DNA of 29,830 bases from DAOUAT01 sp964551735 (GCA_964551735.1 CAZKEF010000060.1:1-29830); one strand, 5' to 3'; positions 1-7,688 are shown, counted from the stretch's first letter. The notes: generated from the letters alone by a model not told the origin. Program-made: numbers and translations.

Positions 1-19
1 TGTCAACACTATCATTCTA

Positions 20-36
20 CCTCAGATTGTCTGAGG
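20..36. repeat. Perfect 7-bp inverted repeat near the window edge
   Basis: CCTCAGA (20-26) and TCTGAGG (30-36) are perfect reverse complements around a TTG loop. No T-tract follows on either strand, so it is a poor intrinsic terminator. It lies about 35 bases upstream of the -35 box of the promoter at 72-100, a position that would also suit an operator. The first 71 bases hold no gene that I can support. Confidence 0.45.
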
Positions 37-71
37 CGGCATTTGGAATTCCTGTTTCGCGGGCTGGCGCG

Positions 72-100
72 TTGACTTTCCGGCCCGCGCGGGGTAAAAT
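72..100 (+). promoter_or_regulatory. Sigma-70 promoter of the 78-aa protein/polA/argS transcript
   Basis: TTGACT (72-77) and TAAAAT (95-100) are separated by exactly 17 bases and sit 36 bases before the first start codon. Each box is one base from consensus. Transcription should start near 107, giving a leader of about 30 bases. This is one of the best promoters in the window by match to consensus. Confidence 0.75.
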
Positions 101-136
101 AACGCCACTTTAGATGCCCGTGCATGGAGGCCTCGG

Positions 137-373
137 ATGCCAAGCAAATCGCCGTTCACCTGGAAACCGTCGGAGATCGTCGAAGTCACGAATGCCAGTC
201 CGGAGAATATCCTGTTGGAATTGGACAGTGGCCTGCTGCGGCTGGATGCCGGCCGCACGCTGCGCCTCACCGCATCGGCCCTGGAGCAGCAGCAACTTAC
301 TGCGCTGGTGAATCAGGGCAAGATGAAGGTGCAGCCGTATAAAGTCCGCGCTACACCTCGCCCTCTCAGGTGA
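137..373 (+). CDS. Small conserved-looking protein of unknown function (78 aa)
   Basis: This short gene starts at an ATG with GGAGG six bases upstream (126-130) and lies 36 bases after a near-consensus promoter. The promoter and ribosome binding site together are the main argument that it is real. The protein has no signal peptide or membrane segment. Its middle (about residues 25-68) alternates hydrophobic and polar residues in short strand-like runs around LELDSGLLRLDAGRTLRL. It ends in a basic tail (KVRATPRPLR). I do not recognise a family. It stops 17 bases before the polA ATG, so it is probably the first gene of a polA-argS transcript. That position suggests constitutive expression but does not show a function. 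Confidence 0.72.
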   Translation: MPSKSPFTWKPSEIVEVTNASPENILLELDSGLLRLDAGRTLRLTASALEQQQLTALVNQGKMKVQPYKVRATPRPLR

Positions 374-390
374 TCTCCGAAGGAAGTTGT

Positions 391-3216
391 ATGTCCAACG
401 CCACCCTCGTCCTGATTGACGGCCACAGCCTGGCCTTCCGCGCGTTCCACGCGATCCCGCTGAGTCTCACCTCGCCCAGCGGCGAGCTGACCAACGCGGT
501 GTTCGGCTTCACCTCGATGCTGTTGAATGTGCTGCGCGAGCAGGGGCCGGAGTACGTGGCCGTGGCCTTCGATGTGGGCAAGACGTTCCGGCACGAGATG
601 TACGACGCGTACAAAGGCCACCGCGAGCGCATGCCCGACGAGCTGCGCGACCAGGTCGAGCGCATCAAAGAGGTGGTGAACGCGTTGAACATCCCCGTCT
701 TTACCGCGGAAGGGTTTGAGGCCGATGATGTGCTGGCGACCCTGGCCCGTCAGGCTGCGGCACAGGGGGTCGATGCGTTGATCGTCACCGGCGACCGTGA
801 CATTTTGCAGGTGGTGGATGACCATATTCGGGTGCTCACCTCGGGTCGCCAGTTCTCCGACACCATTATCTACGACCCGGCTGCGGTGCAAGAGAGATAC
901 GGCCTCCGCCCCGACCAACTGGTGGACCTCAAGGCGCTGGTGGGCGATAAGTCGGACAACATCCCCGGCGTCCGCGGCGTCGGCGAGAAGGGCGCGACCA
1001 GCCTGCTGCAAAAGTACGGCACACTAGACGTGGTCTACGAGCACCTGGACGAGGTGAAGCCTGACCGGGCGAAGAATGCGCTGGCCGAGGGCCGCGCAGA
1101 TGCCGAGCTCAGCCGCAAGCTGGGGCAGATCACCCTCGAAGTGCCCGTGCAGCTCGACCTGCCCGCCTGCCGCTTGCGCGACTACGACCGGGGTAAGGCG
1201 ATCGCACTGTTCCAGGATTTGGCGTTTCGGTCGCTGGTGGAGAAACTGCCGGAGGTGGAGGGGGACAAGGAGACACGGAGACACGGAGAGGAGGAGACAT
1301 GGAGAGGGGCAGATGCAGAGGCGCAGTTGGGATTGTTTCCTGCCGAGGCAGTCACCGCCGAATCTACCAATCTACCAATCTTCCAAGCTACCGACTCCCA
1401 CCTCATCACTACTGCGGCCGCGCTCGCTGAAGTCGCGGCAAGCCTCGCGGCCGCGCAGCGCGTCGCGTTCGACACCGAGACCACTAGCACTGACCCCCAT
1501 TCGGCTATGCTGGTGGGGGTGGCGGTGGCGTGGGGTGGGGAGATGGCGCACGCGGCCTACGTCCCGCTGCGCCATGCGGATCGCGAGCAGTTGCCCTGGG
1601 ATGTTGTGCGCGCCGCGCTCCAGCCTGCGTTTGCCGATCCTGCGATCACCAAGGTCGCGCACAACGCGTCTTACGACCTGGCGATGCTGGCCCGCAATGG
1701 GCTGACGGTGGCCGGCGAGCTGATTGACACCATGGTGGCCGAGTTTCTGATTGATCCCGGCAGCCGCGGGCTGGGGCTGAAGGACCTGGCGTGGACCCGG
1801 CTGCACGTGGAGATGACCCCCATCAGCGCGCTCATCGGCGCGGGTAAGAGCCAGATCACCATGGATCAGGTGCCGGCCGCGGCCGCGGGCGCCTACGCCA
1901 GCGCGGACGCGGCCATGACGTTGCGGCTGGCCGAGGTGCAACTGCCGGAGCTCGAAACGCGCGGCCTCATGCCGCTGTTTCGCGACGTGGAGATGCCGCT
2001 GGTGCCGGTGCTGGTCGCCATGGAAAGCGCGGGCATCAAGCTGGACGTGTCGTTCCTGGCGCAGATGTCGGTGGACCTGACCAAACAGCTCCACGCGCTG
2101 GAGCGCGAGATCCAGGAGATCGCTGGCTACGCGTTCAACATCAACTCCACGCAGCAGCTTTCGGACGTGCTGTTCGGCAAATTGGGGCTGCCTACCGAGG
2201 GGTTGAAGAAGACCCAGGCCGGCGGCTACTCCACCGCGGCCGACGTGCTGGAGGGATTGCGCGGCCGCCACGAGATCATTGACCTGATCCTGCAGCAGCG
2301 CCAGCTCACCAAGCTGCTGAGCACCTATGTGAACGCGCTGCCCGGCATGGTGAACCCGGCCACGGGCCGCCTGCACACCTCGTTCAACCAGACCGGCGCG
2401 GAGACGGGGCGCATCAGCTCCAACTCGCCGAACCTGCAGAACATCCCGGTGCGCACAGAGCTCGGCCGGGAGATCCGCCGGGCGTTCGTGGCCGAGCCGG
2501 GCTGGCGGCTCCTCTCGGCCGACTACTCGCAGGTGGAGTTGCGCATCCTGGCCCACATCTCCGGCGACGCATACCTGCTGGCCGCGTTCGGCCGCGGGGA
2601 GGACATTCACGCCAGCGCCGCGGCCAAGGTCTATGGTGTGCCGCTGAGCCAGGTGACCAAGGAGCAGCGCTCGGTCGCCAAGATGATGAACTTCGCCACC
2701 TCCTATGGCGTCACCGCGTTCGGGCTGGCTCAGCGCACCGGGTTGAGCCGGTCGGACGCTGACCAGTTCATGCAGCGCTACTTCGCCACCTATCCGGGCG
2801 TTAAGCGCTACATCGAGGAGACGAAGCGGCTGGCGCGGGAGCGGGGCTACGTCGAGACGCTGCTGGGCCGGCGGCGCTACTTCCCGGTGCTGCGGACCCA
2901 GGCCACCGGCCAGGCGGCCAACGCCATCCGCCAGGCGGCCGAGCGCGCAGCCATCAACCATCCTATCCAGGGCAGCGCGGCCGACATCATCAAGATCGCC
3001 ATGATCCGGCTGCATGCCGCGCTGAAGGCGAGCGGCCACCGCGCGCGCATGGTCTTGCAGGTACACGACGAGTTGGTGCTGGAAGTGCCGGACGACGAGC
3101 TGGCCGCGGTGGCGCACCTGGTGAAGGAGACAATGGAAGCAGCGTATGCGTTGAAGGCAGTCCTCAAAGTGGATATGGAAGCTGGACCGAATTGGTATGA
3201 ACAGGAGATACTCTAA
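391..3216 (+). CDS. polA: DNA polymerase I, three-domain with proofreading
   Basis: This is DNA polymerase I for Okazaki fragment processing and repair synthesis (941 aa). The ATG at 391 is chosen because AGGA lies six bases upstream; an in-frame GTG at 370 would add seven residues. The N-terminal 5' nuclease begins LVLIDGHSLAFRAFHA. The 3'-5' exonuclease domain keeps its metal ligands: D361 and E363 in FDTETT, N425/D429 in NASYD, and Y502/D506 in YASAD. The enzyme should therefore proofread, unlike Taq-type enzymes. Polymerase motif A has D711 (ADYSQVELR). The O-helix reads R760...K764...F768...YG. Motif C has VHDE with D893. Residues about 290-335, between the nuclease and exonuclease domains, are low-complexity and encoded by intergenic-type repeats (1264-1388). 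The stop codon directly abuts the argS start. Confidence 0.97.
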   Translation: MSNATLVLIDGHSLAFRAFHAIPLSLTSPSGELTNAVFGFTSMLLNVLREQGPEYVAVAFDVGKTFRHEMYDAYKGHRERMPDELRDQVERIKEVVNALNIPVFTAEGFEADDVLATLARQAAAQGVDALIVTGDRDILQVVDDHIRVLTSGRQFSDTIIYDPAAVQERYGLRPDQLVDLKALVGDKSDNIPGVRGVGEKGATSLLQKYGTLDVVYEHLDEVKPDRAKNALAEGRADAELSRKLGQITLEVPVQLDLPACRLRDYDRGKAIALFQDLAFRSLVEKLPEVEGDKETRRHGEEETWRGADAEAQLGLFPAEAVTAESTNLPIFQATDSHLITTAAALAEVAASLAAAQRVAFDTETTSTDPHSAMLVGVAVAWGGEMAHAAYVPLRHADREQLPWDVVRAALQPAFADPAITKVAHNASYDLAMLARNGLTVAGELIDTMVAEFLIDPGSRGLGLKDLAWTRLHVEMTPISALIGAGKSQITMDQVPAAAAGAYASADAAMTLRLAEVQLPELETRGLMPLFRDVEMPLVPVLVAMESAGIKLDVSFLAQMSVDLTKQLHALEREIQEIAGYAFNINSTQQLSDVLFGKLGLPTEGLKKTQAGGYSTAADVLEGLRGRHEIIDLILQQRQLTKLLSTYVNALPGMVNPATGRLHTSFNQTGAETGRISSNSPNLQNIPVRTELGREIRRAFVAEPGWRLLSADYSQVELRILAHISGDAYLLAAFGRGEDIHASAAAKVYGVPLSQVTKEQRSVAKMMNFATSYGVTAFGLAQRTGLSRSDADQFMQRYFATYPGVKRYIEETKRLARERGYVETLLGRRRYFPVLRTQATGQAANAIRQAAERAAINHPIQGSAADIIKIAMIRLHAALKASGHRARMVLQVHDELVLEVPDDELAAVAHLVKETMEAAYALKAVLKVDMEAGPNWYEQEIL
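1264..1388 (+). repeat. Two simple-repeat tracts inside polA
   Basis: Bases 1267-1307 hold near-tandem copies of GGAGACAC, GGAGAGG and similar purine-rich words. Bases 1361-1388 hold AATCTACC twice in tandem followed by AATCTTCC. Both types resemble the phrase-like repeats found between genes elsewhere in this window, yet both are read in frame. Together they encode a hydrophilic linker between the 5' nuclease and 3'-5' exonuclease domains. No catalytic motif is interrupted. Confidence 0.7.
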
Positions 3217-4995
3217 TTGATTCGCAACGACATCGCCGGCCTGGTTGCCCGGGCCATACAGGACGCCCAAGCTGCCGGCGCGCTGCCGGCGTTCGATCTG
3301 CCGGCCTTTGAGATTGGCCGCACGAAAGACCCCAAGCACGGCGACTACACCACGTCGGTCGCCATGCAGTCGGCGAAGCCGGCGCGCATGGCGCCGCTGA
3401 CGATCGCCCAGGCCATCGCCGGCCACATGCCGGCCAGCGCCGCGCTGGTCGCGGTGGAGGCCGTGCCGCCGGGGTTCATCAACTTCCGCCTGAGCGAGGC
3501 GTGGCTGGCCGGGCAGGTAGCTGAGATCGAGGCTGCGGCCGGCCGCTACGGGGATATTGACCTGCACAGTCCCGCGTTAGCGGGGGGTGGGGACAAGACC
3601 TGCCAGGTCGAGTTCATCAGCGCGAACCCCACCGGGCCGCTGCACATGGGCTCGGCGCGCAACGCGGTGCTGGGCGACGCCATCGCCAGCGTGTTGGAGG
3701 CGGCCGGGTGGCGGGTGCAGCGGGAGTACTACGTCAATGATGCTGGCACGCAGATGCGCACCTTCGCCGAAACCCTCTACCGGCGCTATCGCCAGGCGTT
3801 GGGCCACGAGGCGCCGTTGGCGAGCCACCACTACCAGGGCGCGTACATGCATGACCTGGCGCGGGAGGTGGTGGCTGAATATGGCGAGCGGTTTGCGGCG
3901 ATGTCCGAAGAGTCCGCCATCGCCGAGCTGGGCGAGATTGGTCGGGTCAAGGTGCTGGCCTGGATTCGCACCTCGGCCGAGCGGCTGCGCATCCACTTTG
4001 GCAGTTGGTACTCCGAGAAGAGCCTGTATGACCCCGGCGGCGTGTTCGAGCACGTGATGGCCGGCCTCCGCCAGGCCGGCATGACCGAGGTCAAGGAGGG
4101 CGCGGAGTGGCTGCGCACCAGCTTGTTCGGCTCCGACCGCGACGAGGTGCTGGTGCGTTCTTCTGGCCAGCCCGGCTACTACGCCTCGGATGTGGCGTAT
4201 CATTACAACAAGTTTGTCGAGCGCGGCTTCGACCGCGTGGTCGACGTGTGGGCGGTGGATCACCAGAACCAGGCACGGCGCATGCCTTACCTGATGATGG
4301 CCTTGGGGTTGGACCCGCGGCGGTTGGACATCGTGCTTTACGACCTGGTGCGGCTTTACCGCGACGGCCAGGAGGTCAAGCTCTCCAAGCGCTCCGGCGA
4401 CATCATCACCGTGGACGAAGTGGTGGAAGAGGTCGGCGCGGACGCGGTGCGCTTCCTGCTGCTGACCCGCTCCAACCAGGCAGTGATGGACTTCGACCTG
4501 AACCTGGCCGTGCAGCAGAACGACCAGAACCCCGTCTACTACGTGCAGTACGCACACGCGCGTATGGCCAGCATCCTGCGCACCGCTGCCGAGCGCGGCT
4601 TCGGGGCCGAGGAATTTGGGACGCAGATGAACGCAGATGTCGCAGATTCCTCATCAAATCAGGCAGATCAGGCTAATCTGCGTCCTGCTGTCCGGTTTGC
4701 GGGCGATCTTGACCTGCTGCGCCATCCGTCCGAGTTGACGCTGCTGCGCAAGGTGGCCGAGCTGCCCGAAGTGATCGAAAAAGCAGCGCTCCAGCTCGCG
4801 CCGCACCACTTGGCGTTCTACGCGCAGGACCTGGCCAGTACATTCCACGCGTTCTACCGCGACTGCCGCGTCATCTCATCCGACCCGGCCGATGCAGCTC
4901 TGAGCTGCGCCCGGTTGCGCCTTGTCGCTGCCACCAAGGCCGTCTTCGCCCGCGTGCTGGCCCTGCTGGGCGTGACCGCGCCGGAGAGCATGTAG
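3217..4995 (+). CDS. argS: Arginyl-tRNA synthetase
   Basis: This class I synthetase charges tRNA-Arg (592 aa, slightly above the common 550-580). It starts at TTG directly after the polA TAA, with AGGAGA eight bases upstream, so translation is probably coupled. The N-terminal domain is followed by the ArgRS signature ANPTGP and a HIGH-type motif H143-M-G-S146. The KMSKS-type loop is K388-L-S-K-R392. The C-terminal DALR anticodon-binding domain starts near YYVQYAHARM. Residues about 468-490, early in that domain, are encoded by a repeat with 10-bp inverted ends (4619-4685) and are probably a surface loop. A tRNA-Arg gene lies about 2.5 kb downstream on the other strand. Confidence 0.96.
   Translation: MIRNDIAGLVARAIQDAQAAGALPAFDLPAFEIGRTKDPKHGDYTTSVAMQSAKPARMAPLTIAQAIAGHMPASAALVAVEAVPPGFINFRLSEAWLAGQVAEIEAAAGRYGDIDLHSPALAGGGDKTCQVEFISANPTGPLHMGSARNAVLGDAIASVLEAAGWRVQREYYVNDAGTQMRTFAETLYRRYRQALGHEAPLASHHYQGAYMHDLAREVVAEYGERFAAMSEESAIAELGEIGRVKVLAWIRTSAERLRIHFGSWYSEKSLYDPGGVFEHVMAGLRQAGMTEVKEGAEWLRTSLFGSDRDEVLVRSSGQPGYYASDVAYHYNKFVERGFDRVVDVWAVDHQNQARRMPYLMMALGLDPRRLDIVLYDLVRLYRDGQEVKLSKRSGDIITVDEVVEEVGADAVRFLLLTRSNQAVMDFDLNLAVQQNDQNPVYYVQYAHARMASILRTAAERGFGAEEFGTQMNADVADSSSNQADQANLRPAVRFAGDLDLLRHPSELTLLRKVAELPEVIEKAALQLAPHHLAFYAQDLASTFHAFYRDCRVISSDPADAALSCARLRLVAATKAVFARVLALLGVTAPESM
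4619..4685. repeat. In-frame repeat with 10-bp inverted ends inside argS
   Basis: GGACGCAGAT (4619-4628) is the exact reverse complement of ATCTGCGTCC (4676-4685). A second ACGCAGAT (4631-4638) and further CAGAT words fill the interior. The tract is translated in frame into an Asn/Asp/Gln/Ser-rich loop near the start of the DALR domain. Confidence 0.72.
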
Positions 4996-5063
4996 GTTTG
5001 GAGGTTGGAGATTGGAGCGATGTGCCTCTCTAACCTCCAACCTCCAACTCCTAACCTCCAAAC
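4996..5063. repeat. Inverted phrase repeat between argS and the lipoprotein gene
   Basis: GTTTGGAGGTT (4996-5006) pairs perfectly with AACCTCCAAAC (5053-5063). GGAGGTTGGAG (5000-5010) also matches CTCCAACCTCC (5035-5045) in reverse complement. The spacer is built from variants of the same CCTCCAA word. Transcribed RNA could form a long imperfect hairpin. There is no T-run, so readthrough from argS into the next gene remains possible. Confidence 0.7.
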
Positions 5064-5077
5064 ACAAGGAGACCATG

Positions 5078-5833
5078 ATGTCCACCAGGACAGCTCGTTG
5101 GCCGATCTTGTTGGCCTTTTGCACATTACTGCTGGCCGTGCTGGCTTGTGGCGGGTTCCAGGTGCGGGTGACCCCCGCCGCCGTCCCGCCGGAAGACGTT
5201 CAACCGACCGCAGAACCGACCGCGACGCCGGCGCCGCCCACGGAGACGCCCGTGCCGGCCTCGCCGACGGCCGCGCCGACGGCTACCTCCACCCTGGCTC
5301 CGACCGGCATGACGATCGGCGCGCAGGCGCGCGTAGCTGCCGCGGGCGGGATCAACGTGCGGGAGCAGCCCAGCACCCAGGCGAAGCAACTTGGCCGGTT
5401 GAACACCAATGCGATAGTGAAGCTGATCGAAGGCCCGAACCAGGCTGACAACTACACGTGGTGGAAGGTGGACAACGGCGGAGGGCTGGCCGGTTGGGTG
5501 GCTGCCGGGCCGGAGAATGACCCATGGCTGGTCCCTGCCGCGACCGCGGCCGAACCGGTTGCGCCCAGCGGGCCCAAACTAGTCGATCGGGACATCAAGT
5601 TGGGCGACCGGGTGCAGGTAACCACGGCTGAGGGTCAGGTGTTGACCGTGCGTGACTATGCGGGCACCGCCTCAACGCCGGTTGCCCGGGTCGTGCGTGG
5701 CACCCTCTTCACCGTGCGCGGCGGCCCCATCAAACAGAATAACCTGACCTGGTGGGAGCTGGAAGGGGATACAGTGAAAGGATGGGCCGCCGATGGGGAT
5801 GGGACGGATCGGTGGTTGACGCCGGTGGAGTGA
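5078..5833 (+). CDS. SH3b-domain lipoprotein
   Basis: This is a predicted secreted lipoprotein of 251 aa. AAGGAG sits just upstream of two adjacent ATG codons (5075 and 5078); the second has the better spacing. Residues 8-23 form a hydrophobic signal segment ending in the lipobox VLAC, with Cys24 as the predicted acylated residue. Residues about 37-75 are a Pro/Thr/Ala-rich linker. Two bacterial SH3-like repeats follow: one around INVREQPSTQAKQLG...WWKV, and a second around VLTVRDYAGTASTPVARV...WWELEG. Such domains usually bind cell-wall or other envelope ligands. No catalytic domain is fused to them here. The gene may be read through from argS, and a likely terminator follows at 5857-5900. 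Confidence 0.85.
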   Translation: MSTRTARWPILLAFCTLLLAVLACGGFQVRVTPAAVPPEDVQPTAEPTATPAPPTETPVPASPTAAPTATSTLAPTGMTIGAQARVAAAGGINVREQPSTQAKQLGRLNTNAIVKLIEGPNQADNYTWWKVDNGGGLAGWVAAGPENDPWLVPAATAAEPVAPSGPKLVDRDIKLGDRVQVTTAEGQVLTVRDYAGTASTPVARVVRGTLFTVRGGPIKQNNLTWWELEGDTVKGWAADGDGTDRWLTPVE

Positions 5834-5835
5834 GC

Positions 5836-5945
5836 AGCCGATGGCTGACGGCTGATGGCAGATAGCTGGTAGGGATGTCGCCTTCCACTATCTGCCTTTT
5901 GTCATCTCAAAGCTGCAATCCGCAATTCGCAATCTAAAGTCTGCA
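5836..5945. repeat. Phrase repeats in the convergent gap
   Basis: The stretch between the lipoprotein stop and the nuclease stop holds GATGGCTGACGGCTGATGGC on the left. On the right are GCAATCCGCAATTCGCAATC and CTGCAATCC. The 11-mer ATCCGCAATTC (5918-5928) is the exact reverse complement of GAATTGCGGAT, which occurs twice more at 14177 and 14198. No gene is visible here. Confidence 0.65.
5857..5900 (+). terminator. Probable intrinsic terminator after the SH3b lipoprotein
   Basis: GGCAGATAG (5857-5865) and CTATCTGCC (5888-5896) form a perfect 9-bp stem. A further TGG/CCA pairing lies inside, and TTTT follows at 5897-5900. The loop is long (22 bases) and the T-run short, so efficiency is uncertain. 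The stem is built from the GATGGCTGACGG-type repeat that fills this convergent gap. Confidence 0.5.
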
Positions 5946-5950
5946 ATCCC

Positions 5951-7357
5951 CTAAAACTCCACGCTCGCCCCGCGTTCCGGCACAGTTACGCGTGCGAAAC
6001 GCTCGTTGCGCAGCTTGTCGGCCAGGGTCGCGGCAGCGTTGGGCTCGCCGTGCACCAGGAAGACGTACTGCAGCCGATCGCGATCTAGTGTCTGCGCCCA
6101 CGCCAGAAGCCCTGCCTGATCGGCATGGGCGCTGTATCCGTCGATGGAGGTGACGCGGGCCCGCACATCATATTCCTCGCCCAGGATCTTCACTCGCCGC
6201 GCACCTTTAGCCAACTTGCGGCCGAGGGTCTCCTCCGCCTGGAAGCTGACGAAGAGCACTGTGTTCTCAGGATCCTCGATGTTGTTCTTCAGATGATGCA
6301 AGATGCGGCCATTTTCAGCCATGCCGCTGGCGCTGATGATGATGGCGGAGCCGTTCAGGTAGTTGAGCTGTTTGCTACGCACCGCTTCGCGCACATATTC
6401 CACGTTCGGAGCATCAAATGGACTCTGCCGGCTGTCATCCGCCAGAAAGGCACGCACCTCGTTGTCCCACTCTTCAGGGTGCATGCGAAACACCTCTGTC
6501 GCGCTGACTGCCAGCGGGCTGTCCACGAAGACGGGTAAGGTCGGGATGTCGCCGTCAGCCATCATCTGATTCAGCGCGTAAACGATCTCCTGGGTGCGCC
6601 CCACGGCGAAAGCGGGGATGATCACCTTGCCGCGGCGCCGCGCCGTGTCGCGGATCACATTGCGGAGTTCCTTCCGCGCATCGTCATGGGTCTGGTGGAG
6701 GCGATCGCCGTAGGTGCTCTCCAGGATCAAGATGTCCGCGCTGTCCGGCAGTTCCGGATCGTCCAGGATCGCCATGCCGGCCCGACCCAGGTCCCCGCTG
6801 AAGATCAGGCGCCATTTCTTGCCCGTGGCGAACTCCTCGATGTCCAGCGCGACGAAGGTCGAGCCCAGGATATGGCCCGAGTTATAAAACGTGGCCCTGA
6901 CGCCGTTGGCAACCGTGACCGGACGGTGCAGCCCTACGCCGATGAACTGTCCCAGGCTGGCTTGCGCGTCACTGCGCGTATACAGCGGTTGGATGGCTGG
7001 CAGACCTTCTTTTGTGCGCCGCTTGTTGAGGTACGCCGCATCGCTCTCCTGGATGTGGCCGCTGTCCTGCAACATGTAGACACACAGGTTGCGGGTGGCG
7101 GCTGTACACCAGATGTTGCCTGCAAAACCCTGTTTCACCAGGTTGGGCAGATTGCCGGAATGGTCAATGTGCGCGTGGCTCAGCACGACGGCATCAATCG
7201 TTTTTGGGTCAAACGGGAAGTGGAGGTTGCGCTCATAAGTTTCTGCGCGGCGTCCCTGGTACATGCCGCATTCCAGCAAGATGCGCTGGTCGTTGACTTC
7301 GATCAGGTGCATGGAGCCCGTAACCTCACGGGCCGCGCCATGAAAGGTGATACGCAT
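5951..7357 (-). CDS. Metallo-beta-lactamase/beta-CASP RNA nuclease (COG1236 type)
   Basis: This 468-aa protein has a metallo-beta-lactamase core with a beta-CASP insert and an RMMBL-like tail, the organisation of the CPSF73/YSH1-like RNA nucleases. Visible motifs are the zinc site H61-A-H-I-D65-H66, STYGDR, the beta-CASP segment IIPAFAVGRTQE, SASGMAENGR, and the C-terminal GYSAHAD and VHGEP. The likely activity is endo- and/or 5'-3' exonucleolytic RNA processing in the cytoplasm. The ATG at 7357 is preceded by AAAGGA at good spacing; a longer frame to 7438 would run through a palindrome and is rejected. A second beta-CASP nuclease, RNase J, lies at 15355-17001, so the cell has at least two. 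Confidence 0.92.
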   Translation of the reverse strand: MRITFHGAAREVTGSMHLIEVNDQRILLECGMYQGRRAETYERNLHFPFDPKTIDAVVLSHAHIDHSGNLPNLVKQGFAGNIWCTAATRNLCVYMLQDSGHIQESDAAYLNKRRTKEGLPAIQPLYTRSDAQASLGQFIGVGLHRPVTVANGVRATFYNSGHILGSTFVALDIEEFATGKKWRLIFSGDLGRAGMAILDDPELPDSADILILESTYGDRLHQTHDDARKELRNVIRDTARRRGKVIIPAFAVGRTQEIVYALNQMMADGDIPTLPVFVDSPLAVSATEVFRMHPEEWDNEVRAFLADDSRQSPFDAPNVEYVREAVRSKQLNYLNGSAIIISASGMAENGRILHHLKNNIEDPENTVLFVSFQAEETLGRKLAKGARRVKILGEEYDVRARVTSIDGYSAHADQAGLLAWAQTLDRDRLQYVFLVHGEPNAAATLADKLRNERFARVTVPERGASVEF

Positions 7358-7377
7358 GTGATATCCTTTCTCTGTTA

Positions 7378-7395
7378 CGAACGTGCTCGAACGTG
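7378..7395 (-). promoter_or_regulatory. Direct repeat phased by one helical turn upstream of the nuclease gene
   Basis: CGAACGTG occurs at 7378-7385 and again at 7388-7395, a 10-bp period that puts both copies on the same face of the helix. The pair sits 21-38 bases upstream of the nuclease start codon. This geometry is typical of an operator or activator site, but no regulator is known here. Confidence 0.35.
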
Positions 7396-7411
7396 TTGAT
7401 CCCGATAATAC

Positions 7412-7440
7412 AGATGGCCCGACAGGGTGTCGGGCCATCT
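7412..7440. terminator. Perfect 13-bp hairpin between tRNA-Arg and the nuclease gene
   Basis: AGATGGCCCGACA (7412-7424) and TGTCGGGCCATCT (7428-7440) are exact reverse complements around a three-base loop. The hairpin lies 12 bases beyond the tRNA 3' end on the minus strand. After the stem the minus strand reads GTATTAT, which is T-rich but not a run. It is probably a terminator or 3' processing barrier for the tRNA transcript. Confidence 0.6.
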
Positions 7441-7451
7441 ACCATGCACGA

Positions 7452-7523
7452 TACCCCCAGCAGGACTCGAACCTGCGCTTCCGGCTCCGGAGGCCGACGC
7501 TCTATCCACTGAGCTATGGGGGC
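7452..7523 (-). tRNA. tRNA-Arg (anticodon CCG)
   Basis: The minus strand folds into a complete cloverleaf. The acceptor is GCCCCCA/TGGGGGT with a G-U first pair. The D-arm is GCTC...GAGC. The anticodon loop is CTCCGGA, giving anticodon CCG, which reads the CGG arginine codon. The T-arm is GCAGG-TTCGAGT-CCTGC. The discriminator base is A and no CCA is encoded, so CCA must be added after transcription. The transcript has its own promoter at 7535-7563. Confidence 0.95.
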
Positions 7524-7534
7524 ATTACGATATG

Positions 7535-7563
7535 ATTATAGCAGAAAGGCCGCCGGGAGGCAA
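7535..7563 (-). promoter_or_regulatory. Promoter of tRNA-Arg
   Basis: On the minus strand TTGCCT (7563-7558) and a perfect TATAAT (7540-7535) are 17 bases apart. The predicted start near 7528 leaves only about five bases of 5' leader before the tRNA. Confidence 0.7.
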
Positions 7564-7596
7564 ACCTCGAGGGTGCCATAAAAAGACTGGGCCGGA

Positions 7597-7688
7597 GTTA
7601 GGCACTGCCAGCCCTGCCTAACCCCGACCCTAAGTGACTTAAGTTTACTTGCTTACCCCCAAGGCTACAGTGATTTTTCATACACTGT
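7597..7688. repeat. Short palindromes downstream of the EcfT gene
   Basis: The gap between the tRNA promoter and the EcfT stop holds three small inverted repeats and no gene. GTTAGGCA/TGCCTAAC lies at 7597-7604 and 7615-7622 (8 bp, 10-base loop). The palindrome ACTTAAGT is at 7637-7644. ACAGTG/CACTGT is at 7667-7672 and 7683-7688, overlapping the EcfT stop codon. None is followed by a clear T-run on the minus strand, so EcfT termination is unresolved. Confidence 0.4.

Noticed and set aside
313..1011. Long minus-strand frame over the start of polA
   Set aside because: It is antisense to clear 5' nuclease motifs and shows the His/Gln/Arg-rich composition typical of shadows in GC-rich genes.
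1372..3567. 731-codon open frame on the minus strand across polA and argS
   Set aside because: Length alone is misleading in GC-rich DNA. It is antisense to conserved polymerase motifs, has no family pattern and is dominated by Arg, His, Gln and Gly.
4997..5063. CRISPR-like array from the CCTCCAA repeats
   Set aside because: The words are under 12 bases, unequal in spacing and lack unique spacers. They are simple phrase repeats.
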